Source: Candidatus Dojkabacteria bacterium (GTDB lineage Bacteria; Patescibacteriota; Dojkabacteria; SC72). Taken from it: a stretch of DNA of 8,287 nucleotides. The notes under the pieces were generated by a model that was not told where the DNA came from, did not search any database, and saw only the letters and a program-made list of their open reading frames with translations. Every line of letters begins with the position of its first letter. Within the stretch, counting starts at the first letter, position 1. Where the stretch lies: the NCBI GenBank assembly GCA_011620305.1, contig WOZL01000108.1:1-8287 (forward strand), written 5' to 3'. Shown one piece after another: positions 1 to 6,395 of this stretch. A program made the position numbers and the translations under genes.

Positions 1-346
1 AAACTATACCTAATTCCTTAGGTATTGGTTGAATTCTCTTCCTCCCTTTGTCGCCCTTGACAACTCGCTTGTCTTCAAATTCTTTTCGTTTCTCGCCTAG
101 AGTAATAGCCTCAAGGAGCAGTATTATGAAAAGAAATACTGTGACTCCGATAAGCCACGGCTGGATATTGATTCCGGCCCCTTTCAAAAAGGAGTATCCT
201 AGTGCTCCTACAAAAGTGAAGCCGATTTGGAAAATATTTGAGAAAGAATGGTCTTTCAGCTTTACATACTGAATTACATTCTTAAATCCCAAGAACAGCA
301 TTCCAAACATAAACACAGACCATTCCAAGAAATAACTTAATGACAT
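1..346 (-). CDS. Unrecognised membrane protein, N-terminal 115 residues (cut by window edge)
   Basis: I do not recognise this protein. Reading leftward from ATG at 344-346 there is an open frame of 115 codons with no stop before the window edge. The product is hydrophobic, with likely membrane segments at about residues 4-21, 37-55 and 62-80, followed by a charged, strongly basic stretch (about residues 84-106) that should lie in the cytoplasm. The start is well supported: AAAGGAG lies on the minus strand at about 353-359, six bases from the ATG, and a sigma70-like promoter lies further upstream. By hand count G+C is about 39 percent, and codons such as GGC, GCC, CCG, CGA, CTG, GTC and ATC are commoner than in the neighbouring genes, which prefer A/T-ending codons and AGA. 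This suggests a different origin or expression class. No enzymatic motif is visible. It could be part of a transferred region lying mostly outside the window. Confidence 0.75.
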   Translation of the reverse strand, partial: MSLSYFLEWSVFMFGMLFLGFKNVIQYVKLKDHSFSNIFQIGFTFVGALGYSFLKGAGINIQPWLIGVTVFLFIILLLEAITLGEKRKEFEDKRVVKGDKGRKRIQPIPKELGIV

Positions 347-360
347 TATTGTCTCCTTTC

Positions 361-427
361 TTAGTAGAACCCAATCCATCTTCTATTTATATTTTTGTAT
401 AAATAAAAAACAAATTGGGCCTACTAA
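361..427. repeat. Nested inverted repeat, 67 bp
   Basis: The outer arms 361-375 (TTAGTAGAACCCAAT) and 414-427 (ATTGGGCCTACTAA) pair over 7 plus 6 bp with a small internal bulge. Inside is a perfect 8-bp inverted repeat, 384-391 (TATTTATA) and 398-405 (TATAAATA), around a six-base loop. The hairpin ends one base from the Shine-Dalgarno region of the gene at 1-346. It is not followed by a T-run in either direction, so it is not a standard intrinsic terminator. Alternatives are an operator, an mRNA stabiliser or a small dispersed palindromic element; no target duplication is evident at its edges. Confidence 0.6.
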
Positions 428-454
428 GAAAATATTAGAGAATATAGTAGAACC
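405..454 (-). terminator. Possible intrinsic terminator or attenuator, alternative fold of the leader
   Basis: On the minus strand GGTTCTACTA (454-445) can pair with TAGTAG plus GCCC (426-417), giving six Watson-Crick pairs, then a G-U, a mismatch and two G-C pairs. An inner UAUU/AAUA stem closes a short loop. The 3' arm is followed by AATTTG and a run of six T at 410-405. It could end transcription from the dnaX cluster or attenuate the leader. The stem is imperfect and the T-run starts several bases late, so support is weak. Confidence 0.28.
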
Positions 455-505
455 TTTTTAAAGAGCAGTTAACACTGGTATATGCAATATATACACAGGA
501 CCACT

Positions 506-534
506 ATTATACTATAGGATAATTAGAAATTCAA
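506..534 (-). promoter_or_regulatory. Sigma70-type promoter for the gene at 1-346
   Basis: The minus strand reads TTGAAT (534-529), a 17-base spacer, then TATAAT (511-506), a perfect -10. Transcription should start near 499-501. The -35 begins one base past the stop codon of the upstream gene (536-538), which suggests that the membrane gene is an independent unit rather than the tail of the dnaX cluster. Confidence 0.72.
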
Positions 535-535
535 T

Positions 536-1327
536 CTACTCTTTTAATAAAAGAAAACTTCTAAACAGCTCTAAACCACCATTAAACTCATACAAAGTAA
601 CCTCAACATTACCCATCAAAGAAGGATCTAACCTATCGAATCTTAAAAAAGTATCCTCACCATACTGTAAAACTGAAACATAAGAAGACTCTATATACGC
701 CCTATCACCCTCTGAGTCAGTAAAAGACAAGTTCTTTACAATATCATCCACAGAAATATACTCAAAAACCCAAAACTGCTTAGTACGACTAGTAAGAGTA
801 ATAGAGGGATAGAAAATGACAAGATAACCATTATTAGTAGAAATAATATCAAGTACAGGCTCCTCTGCCTTGTTCCAAACTACATCCTCAAAAACCCACT
901 GACGACTATTAATTTTTAAATTAAGATTTCCAAGATATACATCTTTCCACACATCATTGTTAAGAACACTCTTCATTTCAAAAATACCACTAATAAAAAT
1001 CTCATCATTCGAGTAAACCACTCTACCCTCCCTATCATAATTAACACTCTCTTCCTCTACTTCATTGAAATTTTCAAAATATGAATCAGTAATACAACCC
1101 TCTACATCTAAACCCTTCATCTCAGGACACCCTATACCAGTACCAGAATTAACCCATACACCCCTTAAAGCACTACTTCCAAGAACCTCTCTTTGATCCT
1201 CTGTTTCAAACTCTTTATTTGCTAAGAAATAGCTACACAGTGTTAAAGCACAAACTACAGTAAAAACAAGAATATACCCATCACTCTGTAAAAATTCTCT
1301 AAAAGCTTTTTTTCTATCTCTAGACAT
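536..1327 (-). CDS. Single-pass membrane-anchored protein of unknown function
   Basis: The product has 263 residues and I do not recognise the family. A basic N-terminus (RDRKK, then R10) is followed by one hydrophobic segment at about residues 18-36. The rest is soluble, rich in acidic and aromatic residues and mostly predicted beta by eye. By the positive-inside pattern the N-terminus is cytoplasmic and the main domain lies outside the membrane. Two cysteines eleven residues apart (C67 and C78, in GC-PEMKGLDVE-GC) could form a disulphide there. No lipobox is present. The gene starts 17 bases after the recR stop and probably shares its transcript. The chosen ATG (1325-1327) has no Shine-Dalgarno. 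A good AAGGAG lies inside the recR end at about 1352-1357, but its ideal spacing points to an in-frame ATT at 1345, not to this ATG. Function cannot be inferred from position beside recR alone. Confidence 0.75.
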   Translation of the reverse strand: MSRDRKKAFREFLQSDGYILVFTVVCALTLCSYFLANKEFETEDQREVLGSSALRGVWVNSGTGIGCPEMKGLDVEGCITDSYFENFNEVEEESVNYDREGRVVYSNDEIFISGIFEMKSVLNNDVWKDVYLGNLNLKINSRQWVFEDVVWNKAEEPVLDIISTNNGYLVIFYPSITLTSRTKQFWVFEYISVDDIVKNLSFTDSEGDRAYIESSYVSVLQYGEDTFLRFDRLDPSLMGNVEVTLYEFNGGLELFRSFLLLKE

Positions 1328-1344
1328 TGGGCAGTTTAAAAAAA

Positions 1345-1974
1345 TTATATGCTCCTTCTACCCTCTAGCGCTCTCTTTAAAGTTAACCTATCAGCATACT
1401 CTAAATCAGCACCAGTAGGCAGACCCATAGCTAACCTACTTATCAATATTGTACCCTCTTTTACCTCTTTTTCAAACATGTCATTAATATAGCTGGCTGT
1501 AGCTTCTCCCTCTAAATTAGGGTTTGTTGCTACGATAATCTCTAACTCCTTACCATCAATATCCTCCATCATCTGTTTTACTCGCTTTTTTAAATCTTTA
1601 AATCTTAAATCCTTTGCCCCTATACCCTCTGCTGGAGAAATAACACCACCTAATACAAAGTAAAAACCATCGTAAACAGCAGAATTTTCAAAAGCTACTA
1701 CATCTAAAGGTTCCTCTACAATACATAGCTTGTTCCTTTTCCTAATAGGGCTACTACATATATCACAAATCTTCTTATCTGAAACATTAAAACAATATTT
1801 ACAGAATGTAATACTCTCATCCATATCACCTAATGCATCTGCAAGTTTCTTAGCATCATGATTAGGTGAACGAAGATAGTGATATGTCATCCTAGCAGCA
1901 GTCTTAGGACCTACCCCAGGTAGTTTACTAAATTCATTAATAACTTTTTCTACAGATTGAGGTAATACAGACAT
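1345..1974 (-). CDS. recR: Recombination mediator protein RecR
   Basis: RecR (209 residues, near the usual 200) works with RecO, and RecF where present, to load RecA onto SSB-coated single-stranded DNA at gaps; it forms a ring clamp. All family parts are visible in order: an N-terminal helix-hairpin-helix with LPGVGPKTAARM at residues 18-29; a four-cysteine zinc site (C58, C61, C70, C73); a Toprim domain starting IVEEPLDVVAFE (85-96, with the acidic E87) and continuing through ATNPNLEGEATASYI (149-163); and the conserved C-terminal run with GLPTGADLEYAD (184-195) and TLKRALEGR. The ATG follows AGGA with a six-base spacer, and that AGGA overlaps the ybaB stop codon; the gap between the genes is 8 bases, so the two are very likely co-transcribed and translationally coupled. 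The dnaX-ybaB-recR order is widely conserved in bacteria. No key residue is missing. Confidence 0.97.
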   Translation of the reverse strand: MSVLPQSVEKVINEFSKLPGVGPKTAARMTYHYLRSPNHDAKKLADALGDMDESITFCKYCFNVSDKKICDICSSPIRKRNKLCIVEEPLDVVAFENSAVYDGFYFVLGGVISPAEGIGAKDLRFKDLKKRVKQMMEDIDGKELEIIVATNPNLEGEATASYINDMFEKEVKEGTILISRLAMGLPTGADLEYADRLTLKRALEGRRSI

Positions 1975-1982
1975 ATCAATTC

Positions 1983-2273
1983 CTAGCTAAACATATTCTT
2001 TAAAGAATCTAGGTCCATATCTTGAGCCATCTGCTTTTGCATCTTCTTTTGATAGTCTTTGAAGGCTTCTTTCATCCTTTTCTTAATATCATCAAGACTT
2101 TGAGTATCTAGTATCTCTTCATCAATATGAATATCCTCAAACTCTTGAGCAGCGTTCATAAAGATTTTTAATAAGCCATCCTTAGACTCACCTACTATCT
2201 TTTTCTCTCTAAGTTTTTTCTGCATCTTTTTAGCTTCACTTTGCATTTTTAGCATTTCTCTTACATTTGGCAT
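1983..2273 (-). CDS. ybaB: YbaB/EbfC family nucleoid-associated protein
   Basis: This is a small DNA-binding protein of the YbaB/EbfC family. Members form dimers with a tweezer-like shape, bind DNA broadly, and are usually encoded between dnaX and recR, as here. From ATG 2271-2273 the product has 96 residues (family about 100-110): a charged N-terminal helix (MPNVREMLKMQSEAKKMQKK), a central beta region (about residues 32-54, including DGLLKIFMN and the IHID strand), and a long charged, methionine-rich C-terminal helix. The frame is open further upstream to a TTG at 2345 and an ATG at 2315, but the extra residues do not resemble the family, and the typical first helix starts at 2273. None of these starts has a clear Shine-Dalgarno. 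The glycine-rich turn usual in the middle of the family is reduced here to VGESKDG. Its specific DNA targets are unknown; a role in recombination or replication is inferred from context. Confidence 0.88.
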   Translation of the reverse strand: MPNVREMLKMQSEAKKMQKKLREKKIVGESKDGLLKIFMNAAQEFEDIHIDEEILDTQSLDDIKKRMKEAFKDYQKKMQKQMAQDMDLDSLKNMFS

Positions 2274-2331
2274 GATTAAAAGTTGATTAAATAAAATATC
2301 TGAAATATTATACATCAAAACAGGAAAATGA

Positions 2332-3876
2332 TTACATCCCCTCAAAGATTGCCTCTACATCAATATTCGATTTAAAACTCTTCTCAGCTTTTTGCTTCTT
2401 CTTAGGTAAATTCTTTAAAACAACATCAACACTAGATTTCATCCTAGGTTTGGCTTTCTCATTAACTGTACACTCTAAACCACATGAAATATTAAAGATA
2501 TCCTTTAAAACAGCACTAATAGCATCTCTACTTTGTGGACAATCTATCTGATCTTTGTAAAACTGAAATGGTACTTCTATATACAACTTACCCTTTTCAT
2601 ATTTAATAGGTTTTGAGGTATCTAGGAATGCATAAAGATGCTTATGTACAGGCTTAATTGCTTTAGCAACCTTACTCCAATTCTTCTTAATATCTTTAAA
2701 ATCAACATCATCGTGTACTACTGTTACAGAAGCAGAACCGCTACTATCAACATCGTTATCCACATACTCCTCTGATAAGTCTTCTTCTTCCTCCTCTTCT
2801 TCCTCTTCCTCTCTACTTTGAGGTACACAGAACTCAGGAATTATCATCTCCATTACTAGTGATTGATTACCACTTCCCTTTAAGCTCCTCTCGATATCTA
2901 GAAACGACTTTACAAGCCTTAGAATGTCTCTTTGAGACACTTTAGTGTAAAACTGGTAATCTAACTCCTCATCCTTAATCTTAGCTACTAGAGCCTCTCT
3001 AAGAATCTCAAGGGTATATGATACAAACTGCTGAAAGTTAATTCCCTTCTCCTCAATATCCTCAATTAACTCTAAAGCCTCTTTAGGTTCATTATCTGCC
3101 AAATGAGTAAGTAGTAAATCCACCATCTCTACATCTGGTAACCCAAGAAGTAATCTAACCTCCTCCTCTGTAATCTTTTTATCCTTTCCACTTTGACCAC
3201 TAAATACTACATCGAGCAAAGAAAGAGCATCACGATAGCTACCCATCGCATTTCTAACAAGTATTTTCATAGCATCATCCTCTATCTTCATTCCCTCACC
3301 CTTAGCACTTCTTTCAATAACTTCTTGAATCTCCTTATCTGTACCTAACCTAAAATCATATCTTTGGCACCTTGAAAGTATTGTTGGAGGTAACTTATGA
3401 ACTTCAGTAGTAGCCAATACGAATATCACATGCTCTGGAGGCTCTTCTAAGGTCTTAAGTAAAGCATTGAAGGCCTCTGTTGTAAGCATATGTACCTCAT
3501 CAATGATATATACCTTGTATTTCCCCTCTGTTGGAGAGAATTCTATCTTCTCCTTAAGTTCTCTAATCTGATCAATTCCCCTATTAGATGCAGCATCTAT
3601 TTCAATTAAATCTAAAAAGTTCCCACTATTAATTGCTCTACATACTCCACATTCACCACAGGGATTTCCATCTTTAGTAGGATTTTCACAATTAATCGCT
3701 TTAGCTAATATCCTTGCAGCACTAGTTTTACCAGTACCTCTAGAACCAACAAAAAGGTAGGCATGTGTAAGCTGATTATTCTTTACAGCATTCTTAAGAA
3801 TTTTAGTAATATGCTCTTGGCCAATTAATTCGTCAAAATTCTGAGAACGATATTTTTGATACAGTACTGATGACAT
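2332..3876 (-). CDS. dnaX: DNA polymerase III subunit gamma/tau (clamp-loader ATPase)
   Basis: DnaX is the ATPase of the clamp loader that opens the beta sliding clamp and places it on primed DNA; its tau C-terminus links the loader to polymerase and helicase. The 514 residues show Walker A GSRGTGKTS (44-52), a zinc module with C63, C73, C76 and C79, Walker B VYIIDEVHM (122-130, with D126 and E127), sensor-1 region ATTEVHKLPPT (155-165) and the arginine finger in SRCQ (R169). An oligomerisation domain follows to about 350, then an acidic linker with ten consecutive Glu (356-365), and a C-terminal tau-like domain (about 392-475) with a basic tail. It is shorter than E. coli tau (643). I see no A-AAA-AAG slippery site, so a separate gamma form is not indicated. 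The ATG lacks a Shine-Dalgarno. The gene heads the dnaX-ybaB-recR cluster, with 58 bases to ybaB. Confidence 0.97.
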   Translation of the reverse strand: MSSVLYQKYRSQNFDELIGQEHITKILKNAVKNNQLTHAYLFVGSRGTGKTSAARILAKAINCENPTKDGNPCGECGVCRAINSGNFLDLIEIDAASNRGIDQIRELKEKIEFSPTEGKYKVYIIDEVHMLTTEAFNALLKTLEEPPEHVIFVLATTEVHKLPPTILSRCQRYDFRLGTDKEIQEVIERSAKGEGMKIEDDAMKILVRNAMGSYRDALSLLDVVFSGQSGKDKKITEEEVRLLLGLPDVEMVDLLLTHLADNEPKEALELIEDIEEKGINFQQFVSYTLEILREALVAKIKDEELDYQFYTKVSQRDILRLVKSFLDIERSLKGSGNQSLVMEMIIPEFCVPQSREEEEEEEEEEDLSEEYVDNDVDSSGSASVTVVHDDVDFKDIKKNWSKVAKAIKPVHKHLYAFLDTSKPIKYEKGKLYIEVPFQFYKDQIDCPQSRDAISAVLKDIFNISCGLECTVNEKAKPRMKSSVDVVLKNLPKKKQKAEKSFKSNIDVEAIFEGM

Positions 3877-3924
3877 AGTGATATATCTTAGACTACTATT
3901 TTGTCCTATGTAAAGTAGATTTTT

Positions 3925-3953
3925 TGTATACGGGTTAAGAGCTTTAGTGACAA
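3925..3953 (-). promoter_or_regulatory. Candidate promoter of the dnaX cluster
   Basis: In the 79-base gap between the mfd stop and dnaX, the minus strand reads TTGTCA (3953-3948, five of six to consensus), a 17-base spacer and TATACA (3930-3925, four of six). Transcription would begin near 3918, giving a leader of about 42 bases. A second weaker pair, TTTACA (3914-3909), 18 bases, TAAGAT (3890-3885), would start transcription within a few bases of the ATG and give a nearly leaderless mRNA. Either fits the absence of a Shine-Dalgarno before dnaX. Confidence 0.45.
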
Positions 3954-3955
3954 GC

Positions 3956-6358
3956 TTACTCAGTTTTCATTCTACTCACAGCTTCCTTTAATATACGTGT
4001 ATACAATCCGTAACCAACAGAGTTAATAACTCCAGATTGATTTTTACCAAGGATATCACCTGCCCCCCTTATCTCTAAATCCCTATTAGAAAGGATAAAG
4101 CCTGAACCTAGTGCCTCTGCTTCTTTAAGAGCATTTAGTCTAAGTGCACTATGCCCTTTTAGTCTATCGAACATAAAACAGGCGTATGCTTGTCTACTTC
4201 CCCTCCCAATACGTCCTCTAATTTGATAAAGTTGGGAGAGACCATACATAGTTACATCGTCAATGATTAAAGTGTTTACATTAGGGATATCTATACCATT
4301 TTCGATAATGGTGGTACATATCAAAACATCAATTTTACCATTAATAAACGATAACATAGTTTGTTCAATTCTTTTATTAGTCATCTGACCATGCAATATT
4401 TCTACTACGGTATTAGGGAAAAGATTATCTAATCTCTTCTTAACAGACTGTATCGTCCCCACCCTATTATGCAAGAAGAATACCTGCCCATTTCTATCTA
4501 ATTCTCTTCTAATTACCCTTTCTATCTCATCCCATGAGAATTTGCAGAATTCATTCTTAATATCTTTTCTTCCAATTGGTGGTGTAGCTAATACTGAGAT
4601 ATCTCTAATACCCATTAGTGAAAGATTTAGTGTACGAGGTATAGGAGTTGCTGTCATAGAGAGTATATTACTATCTACCCTCATCTGTTTTAGGTGTTCT
4701 TTCTGTTTAACACCAAATTTCTGTTCCTCATCTACAACTACTAGATTCAAATTTTTAAACTTAACTGATTTAGAAAGTAATGAGTGCGTACCAATTACAA
4801 TATCAATTCCCCCACTCTCTAATCCACTAAGGGTTTTCTCTTTCTCTTTAGGAGTACTAAATCTACTTAGAGACTCAATGGTAAATGGATAGTCCTTAAA
4901 TCTTTCTTTAAATACAGAGATGTGCTGCTCTACCAGTACTGTAGTTGGGGCTAATACTGCTACCTGATATCCTGCATTAACTACTGCAAATACAGCTCTC
5001 ATAGCTATCTCAGTTTTACCAAAACCTACATCACCTACTAACAATCTATCCATAGGGGTACTGTTTTGGAAATCATCTAAAATATGCTTTGTTGTTACTA
5101 ACTGATCCTCTGTATCTTTAAATTCAAATTTACTTACAAACTCCCAGAAGTCTTCAATATCTTTTTCGTGACTAATAACCTTATCTGTCTTAACTGTAGA
5201 ACGAAGAGCATATAGCTGTAGAAGCTCCTTAGCTATATCCTCAGCCTCTTTTTTAGCTCTTTTAGATATTCTACTCCATACCCCACTATTAAGCCCTGTA
5301 AGCCTAGGCTTCTTTCTTCCAGTACCAATATATTTAGTAACCTTATCTACGGCAGTAAATGGAATTAAAAGTCTATCATTTTTAGCATAGTGAATATCTA
5401 AATATCTAGAACTATCTACTTCCTTTACTCCCTTAAACACACCTATACCATGGTCTTCATGTACAAGATAGTCGCCAGGAACTACCTTCTTAAGTATTTC
5501 CAATGTACTCTGATCAATATCAGCATTCTTTCTATGCTCAGATAGGTCTATCTCACCTAAGACTTCTAAATCTGTTAAAAGAAGAAGTTTAGAAGACTCG
5601 TGTATAAAGCCTCTATTTAAATCTTTCTCAATTACAGTACCAGCTTCAAAATATTTATCAATATATTTCTGTAACTTACTATTACTTCTCTCAAATCTTT
5701 CAAAGTTTCTAGTTAAATACCATATCTCATATCCTAAATTTTGGTAATTTTTAAGAATATTCTCTGTTGTATGTAAATCGGTATAGTTATATATCCCAGG
5801 AATTCTTTTTAACCCTACATCATCAGAAGCAATTTTTTCTTCAAAACTATTTACCAAATACACTAGTTTACTCTTTGAGAAATTCTCACTACCAACAACC
5901 TGAGAAGAGTCCTGTGCAAGTATATCTTTAGAACCAACCTCACTAATACTTCTCCTATTCTCTGGTTTTACTATCTCTATACTCTCAATCTCATCTTCCC
6001 AAAGACTAATTCTTAGCACATTGCTCATACTGTAAGGCCAGATTATTAGTACATCTCCAAGTATAGAGAACTCTCCTACCTCCCAGACTCTTTCTACTTT
6101 TTTGTAACCTAAGTCTAAGAGATCTCTAGTTTGAAATTTCTCACCCTTCTCTAGCCTTAAAACCTTTAACTCTTTTTCATCAATATTTTCTGATAGATAT
6201 ACAGAACATTTACATATACGACCTAAAACTTCAGCAAATAACTCTTTAAACTCCTCAGCTACATTAGAGAAGTATATTTGCTCTTTAGATATATCAAATC
6301 TTCCTGCTAATCTATCAAAAAGTTTTTTATTTGTTGTATTAATGCTTGAACTCTGCAT
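3956..6358 (-). CDS. mfd: Transcription-repair coupling factor Mfd, short form lacking the C-terminal domain
   Basis: Mfd binds stalled RNA polymerase, pushes it off DNA with an ATP-driven translocase and recruits UvrA. This copy has 800 residues against about 1150 in E. coli. Visible parts: a UvrB-like module at about 62-131 (LLDLGYKKVERV, GEFSILGDVLIIWP, EDEIESIEIV) with Leu100 where the family has Arg in GEFxxRG; a poorly conserved middle; the RNA-polymerase-interacting domain at about 290-385 (VPGDYLVHEDHGIGVFKGV); and the motor at 411-730 with Walker A GDVGFGKTE (442-450), DEEQ (543-546), SMTATP (567-572) and QIRGRIGRG (712-720). The translocation motif around DLEIRGAGDILGKNQSG (760-776) is intact. 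The protein stops at MKTE, so domain D7 is absent; the N-terminal D1a region is also reduced. Motor motifs exclude plain UvrB, and the RNA-polymerase-interacting domain excludes RecG. The ATG is almost at the predicted transcription start and lacks a Shine-Dalgarno. Confidence 0.93.
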   Translation of the reverse strand: MQSSSINTTNKKLFDRLAGRFDISKEQIYFSNVAEEFKELFAEVLGRICKCSVYLSENIDEKELKVLRLEKGEKFQTRDLLDLGYKKVERVWEVGEFSILGDVLIIWPYSMSNVLRISLWEDEIESIEIVKPENRRSISEVGSKDILAQDSSQVVGSENFSKSKLVYLVNSFEEKIASDDVGLKRIPGIYNYTDLHTTENILKNYQNLGYEIWYLTRNFERFERSNSKLQKYIDKYFEAGTVIEKDLNRGFIHESSKLLLLTDLEVLGEIDLSEHRKNADIDQSTLEILKKVVPGDYLVHEDHGIGVFKGVKEVDSSRYLDIHYAKNDRLLIPFTAVDKVTKYIGTGRKKPRLTGLNSGVWSRISKRAKKEAEDIAKELLQLYALRSTVKTDKVISHEKDIEDFWEFVSKFEFKDTEDQLVTTKHILDDFQNSTPMDRLLVGDVGFGKTEIAMRAVFAVVNAGYQVAVLAPTTVLVEQHISVFKERFKDYPFTIESLSRFSTPKEKEKTLSGLESGGIDIVIGTHSLLSKSVKFKNLNLVVVDEEQKFGVKQKEHLKQMRVDSNILSMTATPIPRTLNLSLMGIRDISVLATPPIGRKDIKNEFCKFSWDEIERVIRRELDRNGQVFFLHNRVGTIQSVKKRLDNLFPNTVVEILHGQMTNKRIEQTMLSFINGKIDVLICTTIIENGIDIPNVNTLIIDDVTMYGLSQLYQIRGRIGRGSRQAYACFMFDRLKGHSALRLNALKEAEALGSGFILSNRDLEIRGAGDILGKNQSGVINSVGYGLYTRILKEAVSRMKTE

Positions 6359-6373
6359 ACGAGAGATTATAAT
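6346..6373 (+). promoter_or_regulatory. Promoter of the YdjM-like gene, overlapping the mfd promoter
   Basis: On the plus strand TTGAAC (6346-6351, four of six) is followed by 16 bases and TATAAT (6368-6373). Transcription would start near 6380, leaving about 24 bases before the ATG at 6404. The -35 lies inside the first codons of mfd, and the -10 shares the palindrome ATTATAAT (6366-6373) with the mfd promoter on the other strand. Confidence 0.5.
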
Positions 6374-6395
6374 AGATAGAGAATAACTTTGTAAG
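6366..6395 (-). promoter_or_regulatory. Promoter of mfd, likely leaderless
   Basis: The minus strand has CTTACA (6395-6390, four of six), an 18-base spacer and a perfect TATAAT (6371-6366). Seven bases after the -10 is position 6359, directly beside the ATG at 6358-6356. The mfd mRNA would then start at or within about two bases of the start codon, which agrees with the lack of any Shine-Dalgarno. Confidence 0.55.

Larger units (their letters stand above)
347..499 (-). promoter_or_regulatory. Structured 5' leader of the membrane-protein gene
   Basis: From the predicted transcription start near 499 to the ATG at 346 there are about 150 untranslated bases. In transcript order it contains: a 5'-terminal hairpin (arms 489-494 and 478-483, GTATAT/ATATAC, extended by a CTG/CAG pair set with one bulge); a first copy of GGTTCTACTA (454-445); the complementary TTAGTAGGCCCAAT (427-414); a second nested palindrome (405-398 with 391-384); and a second copy of GGTTCTACTA (371-362) that ends just before the Shine-Dalgarno. 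The middle element can pair with either flanking copy, so two alternative folds are possible. I do not recognise a known riboswitch class. It may be a regulatory leader or an inserted palindromic element. Confidence 0.5.

Noticed and set aside
48..272. Plus-strand open frame of 74 codons
   Set aside because: It lies wholly antisense to the minus-strand membrane gene at 1-346, which has a promoter, a Shine-Dalgarno and plausible membrane segments; the plus frame has no start signals and a low-complexity product.
2307..2312. TATAAT on the minus strand before ybaB
   Set aside because: No acceptable -35 hexamer lies at 16-18 bases (best match two or three of six), and ybaB fits the dnaX transcript; the AT-rich gap makes a chance match likely.
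2274..2345. Upstream extension of ybaB to TTG 2345 or ATG 2315
   Set aside because: The added residues do not resemble the YbaB N-terminus, the TTG would overlap the dnaX end, and neither start has a Shine-Dalgarno; the family's first helix begins at ATG 2273.
2380..3190. Programmed frameshift site in dnaX producing a gamma form
   Set aside because: Lys-rich codon stretches occur (such as GAT AAA AAG near 3175), but no A-AAA-AAG heptamer in the needed frame or convincing downstream stem was found.
3930..3960. Terminator after mfd
   Set aside because: Only a 5-bp AGCTT/AAGCT stem can be drawn and no T-run follows it on the minus strand.
4542..4892. Plus-strand open frame of 116 codons
   Set aside because: It is antisense to the conserved motor region of mfd and has no family-like motifs.
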